A stretch of 64,000 nt of DNA from Paragordius varius (lineage: Eukaryota; Nematomorpha): contig OZ176055.1 in assembly GCA_964247055.1 (NCBI GenBank), positions 9,486,001 through 9,550,000 of the forward strand, given 5' to 3'. The position numbers and the translations under genes are program-made. The first letter of the stretch is position 1. Each line of letters starts with the position of its first letter. The notes beneath the pieces are model-generated. The model ran no database searches. It was not told the origin of the DNA and was given only the letters and a program-made list of their open reading frames with translations. Positions 1-11,902 of the stretch are shown here, one piece after another.

Positions 1-1110
1 AAGGTGATCTAGCCACCAAATCCTACTCTAAGATTTAAAACCGGAAATATGTGTATTTCATCAGAATATTTTTATTTTCAATTGCGCAACCACATTTGAA
101 GCTTTTTTTGCTGATAACAAGTTTATTCAATAAATTCATTATAATAATTAGAAAACGATGTGTAAAACTGTTAAAGGTATGCTATATAAACCTAATGTCA
201 ACATTTACATGTTTATATTAGCGTGTTCGGTATCAAGAACTCGTAAAAAAGCATTAAACATATTTTGGCATTAAAAAAGATAATTTTTAAGCCCACTATA
301 CAATGTTTCGATAAAACAGTATAATACAGTATGTACATTAGTTTTAGTCAACTCATATTATTGTTGGCCCACTGCTAATAGAATTGCATATGATATAAAA
401 CAAATTTTGTCCATAATTACATAAAACTTACGGTTGTAAGATGGGAATGTCAACCATTCGTTTTTTTTACCCACATGCTATTGCATTACCAATTGTCTAA
501 AATAACCGCAAATTGACCAGGCATACTGTAAATTATTTTAATTGCGTATTAAAAATCAGCTTTTTCTCATCATTCGAAACGTTATAAAAAAAATTTTTTA
601 GTCGATAAATGCGCTTTTTTTAAATATCCAATAACAAAATGACTTAAGGGGGAATATTTAACACATAAAATATATATTACTATAAATACTTAAAATTGAC
701 CATGGATGGAATGGCTAAAACTAATCGACTAAAATTTTTAACTCAACATTCTGCTTTTTTAAAGTTACTGTGAAAATTCAACATTTTATAACGCTTTTAG
801 AATTATATATATATATATATATATATAAAATTTGCTTTTCCTAAACGGTCGTCATAAACCAAAAGCTTTCAAACCAATTCTGCTTAATTTAGTAATGTAT
901 ACTTAGTCATACTGTAAAACGCTTTTTAAAATTATATGCATATTATCACCTTTCAAAAAATTGCTTTTCCAAAATTTTTAACATTCTTCCAACATCCACA
1001 TTGTTTTTTATATTACTTATTACTTACTATCTGATAATTTTTAAAACATTTTCGATAACGAATGCGTACAAGTTTTGGCCGTTAAAAAAACCGTTTCTCT
1101 GATTTTAAAA
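1..1110. other. AT-rich intergenic stretch, no gene seen
   Basis: No open frame with recognisable protein content on either strand. It holds homopolymer-rich AT sequence and one short TA microsatellite near 806-826. It ends at the first family-A MITE. Confidence 0.6.
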
Positions 1111-1530
1111 TACCATTTACGGTTTAAATTCACCCTCGAAACGATTCGAATTCACTCTTGAACAATTCAAATTCACCCTTAAACAATTCAAAGTCACCCT
1201 CGAACGAATTCACCTTGAACAATTCAAAATCACCCTCGAACGATTCAAAATTCACTCTTGAACAATCCAAATTCACCCTAAAATAAATTGTTTTTTAAAC
1301 TTTAAAAATTACTTATATTTTTTTATATTTTTAAAAAATAAAATTTTGTATAAAATTAAAATAATACTAAAAAAATAATAAACTATGGCATTATGATATT
1401 AATAATGAGTTATATTAGCCCGAAAACATATAAAATATTTTAGGGTGAATTTGAATTGTAAGAGGGTGAATTTCAATTGTTCTAGGGTTAATTTGAAGTG
1501 TTTAAGGGTGAATTTGAATTGAAAATGGTA
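1111..1530. mobile_element. MITE family A, full copy
   Basis: Starts TACCATTTAC and ends AAAATGGTA, an imperfect terminal inverted repeat. Inside each end is a run of short repeats of the type TTCACCCTTGAACAATTC (left) and its complement (right), about five on the left. The centre carries the family core (ATAATGAGTTATATTAGCCC on this strand). No coding capacity. At least eleven related copies or pieces occur in the window. The flanking TA suggests a TA target, as in Tc1/mariner-type MITEs, but the family is not named here. Confidence 0.8.
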
Positions 1531-1794
1531 ATCTTTTCATACCATTCACTAATAAATTTATTATTATTTTGGTGATGTTTACATCTAATTATGTAATACT
1601 AATATAAAATCATGTTAAATATTACCTTTTTTACTTTTATGCTGAAAGGAATATAAAACTCTTATTTGGAAACGGTTAAATATACATTAGAGAAATATTT
1701 TTGAATTTTTAAAGCCACACTATTTATTTATGCATAAAATATTAATTTATTCTCCATCCATATATTTTGAACGCGTTTTAAAATACTACTATTA

Positions 1795-2235
1795 TTATGG
1801 TGGTTTATTGAATGATACATGTTGAGATTTACGTGCATTAATGGTGCTTGGTCTTTGCATTAAATATAATTTCTGTTGTTTTTGCAGTTCCTTGTTCATG
1901 AGCTGTTCCGTTTGTGATTTGCCATGAATCCAACCCAGGTACCATCCAATGTACACAATAACCCCAAAGAAAATTATAGATAGGACAATGGTCCATATTT
2001 CACCTGTGTTAACTTTGGCATAAGCATAACAATCTATCAGCTCTTGTTCGATTTGATAACAATAAAATGATTTTTTAGTTATTCGACTCTGTTTAGTTGA
2101 TGAAAATTTTGAAAGGGCCACTGATGAAAGGACAGTACTTGGTGATGATATTTTTTCAATTGGGGTTGTCAACGCGCTGTAATTCGTACTGTCATTATTA
2201 AAATTAAAGCGTGTTGTAAAATTTTGTGTGTCCAT
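1795..2235 (-). CDS. single-pass membrane protein, unknown family
   Basis: Open frame of 146 codons without introns. Residues 1-55 are rich in Ser, Thr and Asn. One strong membrane segment lies at about 81-103 (IWTIVLSIIFFGVIVYIGWY region), followed by a polar tail rich in Gln, Lys and Ser. There is no cleavable signal peptide, so a type III or type I topology with a serine-rich outside is possible. No motif identifies a family. It lies 0.8 kb downstream of the GPCR gene on the same strand. The membrane segment and less AT-biased composition argue for a real gene, but a small protein with no homologue recognised remains uncertain, and a further exon cannot be excluded. Confidence 0.45.
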   Translation of the reverse strand: MDTQNFTTRFNFNNDSTNYSALTTPIEKISSPSTVLSSVALSKFSSTKQSRITKKSFYCYQIEQELIDCYAYAKVNTGEIWTIVLSIIFFGVIVYIGWYLGWIHGKSQTEQLMNKELQKQQKLYLMQRPSTINARKSQHVSFNKPP

Positions 2236-3058
2236 TATTATTTTAATGTTGTTCCATTATAAAAAATAGAATGTTGATTATTCTTAACATATTTACATTA
2301 ATTATTAGATATTTAGTGGTCGCAATTCTAATTTATTTTTCATCTTGTAAAAAAAATGATTTGAGTTTATGAGACCGAATTCTTTAAATTATCCGAATAC
2401 GGCTCATATATAAAATTCTTTTATGGTAAATCAACTATGAATTTGTCAAATAATTTTCTAATTTGTCCATCATACTGCTGACGTATTATAAAAGAATGTT
2501 AATGTTAACATTTGACTAAAGTAATGCAACATAAATTGAAAAATAGGAGAGATTGGCATAAAATAAAAATAATTTTATAGTTTAAAACACTATTCCGATC
2601 ATAGATTAGTTTTTAAAGGTGAACTAACTTTTTTAAAAAAATTAACTGTATATGCAACTTTAAACTAATCTCGGGAACAAATTTCCATCGTGGAGGAACG
2701 TCTATCCAAGAAAAACTAATCAATTTAAAGATGGGTAGATAAATAAATAAGTTGTGTGATCATCTTTCCTTAGTCTTTCCTTAGTCTTTTCCTACTCTTT
2801 ACAAGAGTCAGCATAAAAAAATCTACGTTTTTTTTTGAAAATGGGATAATTCAATTAACTTAGTTTTCTTTTGGATCATGCTTGGACTAATGGCTAATTC
2901 AGGATTGATAAAATATAATTCATTTAAAGTTTTATCTGTCATCATTTTTTGTTTAGCAGTGTGTGCCAGCAAAATTGTTCAAGAGCTTGTAATGGTTTTG
3001 AATCATACATAAAATATATGATACATAAAATAAAGGCTAACTCAAGACATTACGACAT
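2236..3058. other. intergenic stretch, nothing recognised
   Basis: AT-rich sequence between the small membrane protein and the GPCR gene. No repeat family or exon was identified. Confidence 0.5.
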
Positions 3059-4540
3059 TTAGGCATTGGGAGTGAGATCGTTAACTGCAGGCGACGATAT
3101 CAAATCCAATTTGATGAGGATTGATCTTAAATCTGTTATAAACTCTCGTCTGTATATGGGATTGAAGGCCAGGTTAATGTAAAACGTAGTGGTTATCTGT
3201 ATGCATTCCAACAAAAACAGGCAATTATACACGAATAAAAGTCGATTACTATTGTTTCCATTGTAAAAGTAATCCATAAACATCTCTAGTATAGTAACGG
3301 GCATGATAAGAATCAAAAATTGAACAGTTATAATGGATAGCATAATTTTTTGACTCTTTTGAATACGTTGAATTTTGTTAGGTCCTTTCGGGTGACATAT
3401 ACTACTCATTCTCACATTTGGATTCTTGGATTCATTTTGAACATTCTTATTGTCAAGGATTAAAGGTTTATTTCTTGTAGGTCTATGACCTAAAATTACC
3501 GTTGAAATTTTATGATTATTGGGAGGATGAGTTCGATCTGTGCTAGTTATTTTGGCAAATGTACTTATATAACCAAAAAGTACAATGGCAAACGGAATAA
3601 CTTTAAGAAATAAACCGCGTAAAATTTGATACGCCTTCCACAGCGTTTTTTGATGGCGCCAACCATTACGAATATTTATGACATAATAATAAAAATAAAA
3701 CGGTTCGTGAAAACTCGTTTTCAGAAGGGTTGAGTTAGCGAACGATAATGGGCATATTAATTTTCTTACAACTGTATTCCATCGAAACATGGGTAAACAC
3801 CATAGGAAAGAAAAGACAAAAGCACCCAATAAGCCATACCTTACGTTACGCCTAGTAAATATAAGCTTATATTTGTAAGGATACGTTATAGCGACATATT
3901 GGGATGCAAACAGCATGAGATAAACGAAAAAAGCGGTTGAAATTAACGGCTTAAATAGGGGATTGTGAAAGTTGGCTCGATAATATATCCAGCTTTTTTG
4001 GGCAAACCATATGCTCGCCTTAAAGTGTGCAATTGAATGTTCATCATTCACTACAGTTATAACTTCTCTAAACAATTCCAAAACTGGTACAATCAAGATA
4101 CCAAAGGTATTTACAAGGTTTAACGTGTAAAAATAAAAAATGAATTGAGAGTTTACAATATTTTCATTCAACTTGATATTAGGAGTAGCCTTTGCATTAG
4201 TTCGGAATGGTGAATTAATATAAGTATTATTGTTAGGATGGTTTTGGTTCCGACCAAATTTGTGTTCACAACACATATGATTATTGCGTCGTCCAACAAC
4301 CACATTATATTTAATCATGAGGTCCGTTATAACTGTATATCTTCGGGTAGGATTTATTTTACGCATAAAACCAACGGCTTTTTGTGCCATATAAGCTCCA
4401 AAACTATTTCCTAGGAATCCGAGTAAGCAAACGCCTAAACCAACATACCTGGCCCAAGAGGTATAATTCCTTTGGATCTGGACTAATTTGCCTATATCCT
4501 TTAAATCAACACAGTGAGAAGAGGATTGATTCATTATCAA
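3059..4540 (-). CDS. class A (rhodopsin-like) GPCR, divergent, intronless
   Basis: A 493-residue seven-membrane-segment protein. TM1 at about 33-55 has the GN pair (LGFLGNSFG, N45). TM2 is about 132-158 and TM3 about 195-222, where the DRY box is replaced by SQY (213-215) followed by VAITYPYKYK, a class A context. TM4 is about 235-252 (W247), TM5 about 307-330, TM6 about 400-426 (P414) and TM7 about 433-463, ending in NPIY (460-463) as in NPxxY. N25 in NYT could be glycosylated before TM1. The first intracellular loop is about 75 residues long and basic, against about ten in most class A receptors; the third loop is about 70. It would act as a plasma-membrane receptor; the ligand cannot be inferred, though the TM3-TM4 region resembles peptide receptors. 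Loss of the DRY acid raises doubt about normal G-protein control. Confidence 0.8.
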   Translation of the reverse strand: MIMNQSSSHCVDLKDIGKLVQIQRNYTSWARYVGLGVCLLGFLGNSFGAYMAQKAVGFMRKINPTRRYTVITDLMIKYNVVVGRRNNHMCCEHKFGRNQNHPNNNTYINSPFRTNAKATPNIKLNENIVNSQFIFYFYTLNLVNTFGILIVPVLELFREVITVVNDEHSIAHFKASIWFAQKSWIYYRANFHNPLFKPLISTAFFVYLMLFASQYVAITYPYKYKLIFTRRNVRYGLLGAFVFSFLWCLPMFRWNTVVRKLICPLSFANSTLLKTSFHEPFYFYYYVINIRNGWRHQKTLWKAYQILRGLFLKVIPFAIVLFGYISTFAKITSTDRTHPPNNHKISTVILGHRPTRNKPLILDNKNVQNESKNPNVRMSSICHPKGPNKIQRIQKSQKIMLSIITVQFLILIMPVTILEMFMDYFYNGNNSNRLLFVYNCLFLLECIQITTTFYINLAFNPIYRREFITDLRSILIKLDLISSPAVNDLTPNA

Positions 4541-7500
4541 AATAAAAGTAGTTTTGGTTTAAAAAATATATAAAAATCTTAGATTTATTTTTGTATATTT
4601 ACTTAATTAATTATTATTATTATTAATATAATATATGTGCCATTTTGATTTTTATTAATTAAATTTAATATTGCTACATAATATTTTATTCAAACAAAGT
4701 TGAATAGAAATTGGCGCATTTTTAACAACTGAATTAAAATATTTTTTGGCCACAAGTCATAAAAATGATGGTACTTTAAATAAAAGGCTAAAGGTAAAAT
4801 AATTTGTTAAAAAATATAATTATGTAATATAAAATACGTAAAAACCGAGAATTTTTCGGACCAATTTTCAGCAGCCTTGCTATTTTTTAGGTTTAATTGT
4901 ATAATTTCTTTGATTAAACTTTTTATTTAAATATTGCAAATAAAATATTGCAAAAATTGAAAATTACCAAAAAAATTATATATGCTAAAAATCAATGATA
5001 TAATCATATAATTTACCACATTCAAATAATGACATCATCGTATTTTCAGTAACATGACAAAATTTTTTAGGTTATAGTATTTTAATTATGGAAACATACA
5101 TCCTATTAAATTTTATATTAATCAGTTAATTATTATCACGTAAAAAATATCTTAAATTCAAATTAAAAATTCTATCTTTTTGAGAATAATGTTTAAAAAT
5201 CTAGTATATGATGATAATAATAAATAATAATTATATAAGTTAAAGCTTAATTTGTTTATTAACTGGTTAGAATTAGATTTTATTTGTATTACAAAGAGTA
5301 AAAAATCTTAAATAGTTTGTTATATTTTTGTGGTCTGAATAAAAAAATATATTGTTACTTCACACTTCATTACCTTATCACTTTTGTTATAGTTTAAATT
5401 TTGGGGTAGTTTTAAGAGCTCAATATTTTGTAAATATACATTTTTGGAAGTTATTTTAGTTAAATTAATTTATTAACCATTGCTCTCACGTGTTTAGATG
5501 CTAAAGAGCCTCACACGATTAAAACTAACAACTGATATTAAAATCAAAATATTTCAAGTTTTTTTTTGGTAAAATGTAGACTGAAATCTTTTTAAAGTTA
5601 ATTATTTACATTTTCTAACCATAATCATTTTTTGCCTGTTCCAATAACGATTTAATAAAATTTATATAAAAAAATGGCATTGAGATGAGGAATTTTTTTA
5701 CAATTTTACAGTATAAAGAATTATGTATAATGCGCATAGAAGACTAGAGAAGCATATTTTTATATACAACTTTTTTAAGATATCTAAATCCTAAATAGCT
5801 ATGGGGTTCAAATCTGACCCAAAAGGTAATGGGATGTAAATAATATAATGAACCCGGTATTTCGATCCTTAACCATGTCCTTAAAAATTTTGCTGTCCAG
5901 TTTAATTGTTGCTTAACCATAATATATCTTTAACAGCTTTAATACGAAAATATAATCACATTTTTTTGTTAAGCATCATATTATTATCATTAAACACCTG
6001 TATTGTATAAAATATTTTGAAACAAAGCAAACTTTGTATAGACATCGTTTGCAAACCCAAAATGTATTTTCTTAAGAGAACTCGCAATAAATTTTATGTG
6101 ATAATGATTTTAATAACAAATTATATAACAATCACAGAGGATTGTAAATTTCAATGAATGCATTGGCCTTTTTTTACTCATTGAATGTTTATAGGCTTTT
6201 TCTTTGCAACACCAATAATTTAATATGTATACACAAGAGGCCTAGCGACGTTTTTCCTTAATTTATAATTCGAATTTATTTCTTTGAATATCTTTTTATC
6301 CCAATTTGATCCTTTTTATCGAAACGATTCGACTGATATCTTATTGGTAATATCAATATTCTCTTAAATTTTTCAATTGTTTACTACAAAATTTTATGAC
6401 GCCAATACCAAAGTATCGGCTGATTTTTTTATATCCATAGAGAATGATATCTTACTAGTCTGAAATGTATTTTACAATCTTTGAGAGATTTGATAGTGGT
6501 ATTGTTGCAACTTATTTATCAAGTTTTAAAGGAAAAATTCTCCAAACTTTACATTGGTATGTCAGTGTAAACCAGTAATAGCGAACCGCGGTCCTAAAAG
6601 TTTTTTATGGTCACCAAGTACTTATTTAAATTAATCTGCAAAATGTGTTAAACGGCATTTTTATCAGTATAATGGCCCTTAACACTCCATTACCTTTTGG
6701 GGTAGTTTTTATCTCAAAGCGATTTAAAATTTAAATATCTTAAAATTTAAGGTAAGTTGAATTTAAAAATAAGCTTTCTTTAGCCTTTTAGGGCCAGTAG
6801 ACAAACATTTTTTAAATGATGTAAAATTGTGAAAAAATCATCATTTTAAACTTTTGCCGCCTTTTCTATAAATTTTTATAATTCGCCAATGCAAAGGAGA
6901 ATAAATGTAATGGTGAAAAAATGAAAAAAAATAAATTTAAGAAGCTTTCAGGCTGTATTTTACCAGCAAAAACTTTATACATTTTAATATCAGTTGTTTG
7001 TTTCTATCGTGTTTTGAAGCTGTCCCAATTTTAGCCTCTGGAAATAACAAAACTCTGATGAATATAAGAATACTTAACTTGTAACTAAAATAACTTTCAA
7101 ATACAAAATTTTGCTCTACGCTATAAAATTACCACAAAAGGTAAACTGTAAAAAACAAAAAATTTTTTGGCCTCTGAAAATTTTGGTCACCACTTAAATG
7201 CATCCTCATCAAAAGAGAAATCAATCTTCACTATTAAAATAAACAAAATTAATTTTTTTAGCAAAGCTATACATAGTTAAATATTAATTGCATGCTCTAG
7301 CTACGAAATCAGCACGCGGTTCCTCAAAATATTTTTGCAGCCGCAATAATACAAAATTTTACGCAATCTATTCTAAACACTTTAGTTTTTCCGAATTTCG
7401 GCAAAGAGTTATCAAAAATTGTTTAAACAAATCGATGTTTTTACAGGCTTATGTTTAAAATCGGTTAAAATATTTAATAAGCTCATATATTCTGCGAATG

Positions 7501-7997
7501 CGGCCCATCGAATTTTTCTATCAAAAAATGCGGCCTTGGGAGCCATTTGTGTTGGACACCCTCTAGCAGAATCTATGAACTAAATCAGTGCTGCTCACTT
7601 AAATTTATTTTTTGCATTCAAGAGCCGTAAATAATACATAGAGCTAATTGACTCATATGCGAGTAAATATATTCTAAAATAGCAAGCCGCGATTTTTTCC
7701 GGGTAGCCTAAATATGGGAGCTAAAGTGCTTGTGCCTAGTCGTTTAATAAATAATAATTTACTATTAACATTTGTTTACAATAATATACATAAACAAATT
7801 TCAATATTAATCAATAATTTTGAATAATATGGTTAAAGATTAAGACAGGATTTACATACGTCGCCAATATGGGCATCTGTCAAGCAATTTGTATAAATTC
7901 TTTTTAAGCTTTCAGTTAAATAATAAAATATTCGACTATTCTTAATTTGCTATATCAAATTTTTAGTATAAAATGGATTAAGAGCCATTAGGCACTT
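4541..7997. other. long intergenic stretch, no gene seen
   Basis: About 3.4 kb of AT-rich DNA with frequent stops in all frames. The only structure noted is one copy of dispersed repeat D at 7457-7563. Confidence 0.55.
7457..7563 (-). repeat. dispersed repeat D, copy 1
   Basis: Read on the minus strand it starts GGGTGTCCAACACAAATGGC and contains two GGCCGCATT-type blocks, a GC-rich pattern seen at the ends of some hAT-like non-autonomous elements. Two more copies are at 9027-9122 and 36701-36797. Confidence 0.6.
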
Positions 7998-8228
7998 TTA
8001 GGGAGACACGCGTCCGAGGGCCGCCGTTAAAGTACCTGGAACTATATTTTTTACTAATTTACCAACAAACCGTCGAAACCTAAGGGCAATGCGAGTCTTA
8101 ATCATACAAATGCTTAACTTGTTTAAAACCGTGGTAACTACAGGTTTCAAAACGGGGTGAATAGCATGATATTTTGCAAAATAATAATTTCGAATAAATT
8201 TTAATAATTGAATGGAAAAACATCGCAA
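7998..8228 (-). CDS. possible small basic protein, head to head with MTA
   Basis: Open frame of 76 codons in a patch noticeably less AT-rich than its surroundings. The product would be basic and partly hydrophobic (ends GTLTAALGRVSP), with no motif recognised. Its start is 109 bp from the MTA start on the opposite strand, similar in style to the close divergent rhodanese/Cactin pair further on. An overlapping frame is also open for about 45 codons, which weakens the coding case. It could equally be an upstream antisense or non-coding transcript. Confidence 0.22.
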   Translation of the reverse strand: MRCFSIQLLKFIRNYYFAKYHAIHPVLKPVVTTVLNKLSICMIKTRIALRFRRFVGKLVKNIVPGTLTAALGRVSP

Positions 8229-8337
8229 TTATTTTCATTTACGTAATACTATTTAGGGATTGAAAAAATAATTTAATGCAATTTTACTATTATTTTCTAC
8301 ACTTTTGCATTCATAGGCTTAATCATTTGAAAAATAT

Positions 8338-11300
8338 ATGGCTACTTCGACAACCTGTTATAAAGTAGGAGGTACCTTTTTCTTTCTTTAATAATTAGAT
8401 TATGCCTACTTTGAGACCAATAATAATTTACCGTTTGCTATAAGGCGAATCGAAGAATTAATTAAGGTTTTTTTTACTTTTTTTAAGAGAAGGGTGCTAA
8501 TGGTATTGATGCACGTGTCATGTGCTTTTATAGGCGTAGAGAAATTCCTACTACACTCTTACAACTCGCAGACAAACATCAAAGTTAGCATTTCATAAAA
8601 ATTTAAAGGTATTTTTGACGAGGATGAGGCCGATGGTTCAGAATTTTCTTTTCAAAATAAATATCAGTTAAAACTTAAAGAACTTTTTTTATCGCGTCAA
8701 TATGAAACCTTATCAGTATCTAAGATTCGTGGCCGATGTACTGTTTATTTGTTACATGAGACAGAAGATTTGACCTCCTATCTCCAAAAAGAGGTTTGCC
8801 CTATTTTACCAAATTAATATCCCCTGATTTTGTAGAGAGAGATTTTATTTTATGCCTAACATACTAGAAAAAGTATTTGAAAAAAATTAAATTTCCATGC
8901 TAAAAGCATATCTACTTTTTAAGCAGTACCTTATAATTTTAAGACAGCATCTTTAAATAGGATGGTTAGGTCTAACACTCTAAATTATAATGGTCATATT
9001 TGGCTTTTTATATATATTTACCTCACGGGTGTCCAACACAAATGGCTTTACGGCCCACATTTTTGATCCAAAAAATACGGCGACATTCTTAAATAATTTA
9101 ATAAATTTTAACCATAAGACTATAAAATGCAAAAGAATAATGACTCACCTTTTCTTTCTTAATATTTTTTAAAGTTCTTTATAGTTAATCGGTTTTCTTA
9201 AGTTTGAATATTAAAAATTTATTTTTCATTTCCATTCTTATTTGTTCACCCGCTAAATTTTGGGTTTAACTTAATAAATCCGGTTTTGCTTCTTGTTACC
9301 AAACTATCAAAAAATTTTGATATCAACCTTATGTTACTAATAGGGTTCAAAGAGCAAAACACTCTTTTTCTCTCACCTTAGCTCTTTTTTACACATATTT
9401 CATTTGCTTTTTTGTCTAGGATACCTTTTTCTATTCGTTGGTGTATGAACCACATCAAAAAACGCTGTTGGCAGATCGAGGGGAAATCCGTGTAGGCCCG
9501 AGATTTCAAGCTGAAACTAACACGATCCCCTTGTTAACGACGACGACGGATTTAACAAGTTATGAACTACCATCATCATCATGCATAATAAATGATGGCC
9601 GTAACATGGCAGATCTTGAAACACTGATTTGGGATCCCTACCAATCCTCATCCCTTCTGACTGATGCACAAATTGATCAATTCCTCCTGATTGCTAGGTC
9701 TGTGGGTACATTTGCACGTGCCCTTGATACAGCGCACGCTGTCCTTAAACAACCAAGCTTGCATTTGAGTGTGGCATGCGCCTCACGTGACATAACTACC
9801 CTTTGGGCCATGGATACCCTCCATGAAGCTGGTTATAATATCGCTCGAGCGGTTGAAAGCTTAGTTCCCTCCACAGGTCCTGTCCTATGCCGAGATGAAA
9901 TGGAGAGTTGGTCAACGGCTGAAGCCAACATGTTTGAGGAGAGTTTGGAGAAGTATGGCAAAGATTTTGTCGACATTCGACGCGATTTTGTAAGTCCCTC
10001 CTAGAATTTTTAAACTTGGTTTGGTTGTTTAAATGATTGTAATGTATGAATGGTAGATATTTAGAGTTTATGAAAGTGGTAAGTTTTATGCAAGTATAAG
10101 TATTTTACATAAGTTTTTACGATAAGTATATGTGTTCAGTTATGGAAGGAGGCATGGGTGGGATGTTTATGTGTTTTTCGTATTTTTTTTACAATTTGAT
10201 ATATTTCTGCAGTTGATAAATGGTTATTCAGCGTAAAAAATGCAGGAGTCGTACAATCATATACTTACCATTTATGCTGCAATTTTACCCTTTAAATTAA
10301 ATATGCGGTTTTGGGCTAATTTTATTTAATATTGATATGAATTTTTGTGGCATAATTAATCATTTTTATTATATTAGTACATAATATATTTTAAGGGAGC
10401 TTAAGAATGAATATGTAATATTTGTGGGTGAATTTGAAATTTTTAAGAAATAGTTTATTTATAAATTTAACAGTTTATTTATTTACAAAAAGTAATAATT
10501 TATGGTAACATTTTTATTTTATTCATAACCCAATCTCATTTTTTGATTTTAACATACTTTTTAATTTTATATAAAAACTCCCCATTAAAATTTATATGAT
10601 ATAGTTTCCATGGAAATCCCTGAAAAGTATAGTTGAATACTATTACATGTGGAAAACGACAGATAGATATGTTCAACAACGCCGCCTCAAAGTCCTCGAG
10701 GAAGAAAAACGGTTAAAACAAATAACTTTACCAAAGTAAATACTTAATCTAAATTATTGCTTGAACTATTATTATGCATTCACTTATCCGTAGTACCTTA
10801 AAATAATATTTGATAAAAAGTGTTAAGTTTTTTTTCAAAATGCCATAAAATAATTTTTGGATAAATATTGTAATTAAAGTCATAATATAGAAATAAGTTA
10901 ATATAAATCCTCCATATATAAACCTTATTATAAATGCTGCTTTTTTATAAAGTAAAAATTATAACTATATTAGGGCTAATTTAAAAGAAATTTCACTTTT
11001 ATTTTATCTTTTTTGCCTCAAATCATTTTTATGACATAGCTAAAATAAGCCATCGTAATTTTAATTTTCAACAAATTCCAACTAAAAAACTTTTATATTT
11101 ATTATTCACTAGTAAAATCACATCAGCTCAGCCCATAGATGCTAACCTTATAGCGAAACCGTGTGAAAGTTGTCAATGTATGTTTCTAATCTTATATTCA
11201 TAATATATATCATTTACAATTAAAATTCACCCTTGAACAGTTCAAATTCACCCTAAAAAGAAATTGTGTGTTTTCGGGCTAATATAACTCATTATTGATA

Positions 11301-11448
11301 TAAAATATATCTTTAAGTCTCTTATTATTTTTTCAGCATAATTTTAATTACAAACAAAATTTCATTTTTTTAAAATATAAAAAAATACAGGTAATATTTA
11401 ATCTTAAATAACACATAAATTATTTTAGGGTGAAATCGAATTGTTTAA

Positions 11449-11487
<39 letters not shown>

Positions 11488-11663
11488 AGGTATTCAATCT
11501 GATTTGTGGTATTTGTGGGGCATGAATGCAAATAACCCTGCACGTATTTGTGAATCTTGTTGGATCTTTTGGAAGAAACATGGTGGATTAAGGCAACCGA
11601 TAGGTATATATACTAAATTTTGGATTCTAAATTATATAGAAAAGCTTATTTTTTAATTGTTAT

Positions 11664-11713
<50 letters not shown>

Positions 11714-11859
11714 CTGAAATCATCATGATTATAAAATCTATAATTGAGTCTAATATCATATTTTTATAACTTTATACCTTATTTTGCAAACAAATGTAAT
11801 AAATATACTTAATTTTGATTGTCGTTTTCAAATGAAATTAGTTCTCAATTTTTATAGTT

Positions 11860-11902
<43 letters not shown>

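Noticed and set aside
8794-8875. Apparent continuation of the MTA BAH domain (RDFILCLTY) after a 42-44 nt intron
   Set aside because: The true continuation [11 protein letters not shown] is found at 9420 with a proper acceptor; the nearer match is chance and ends in a stop.
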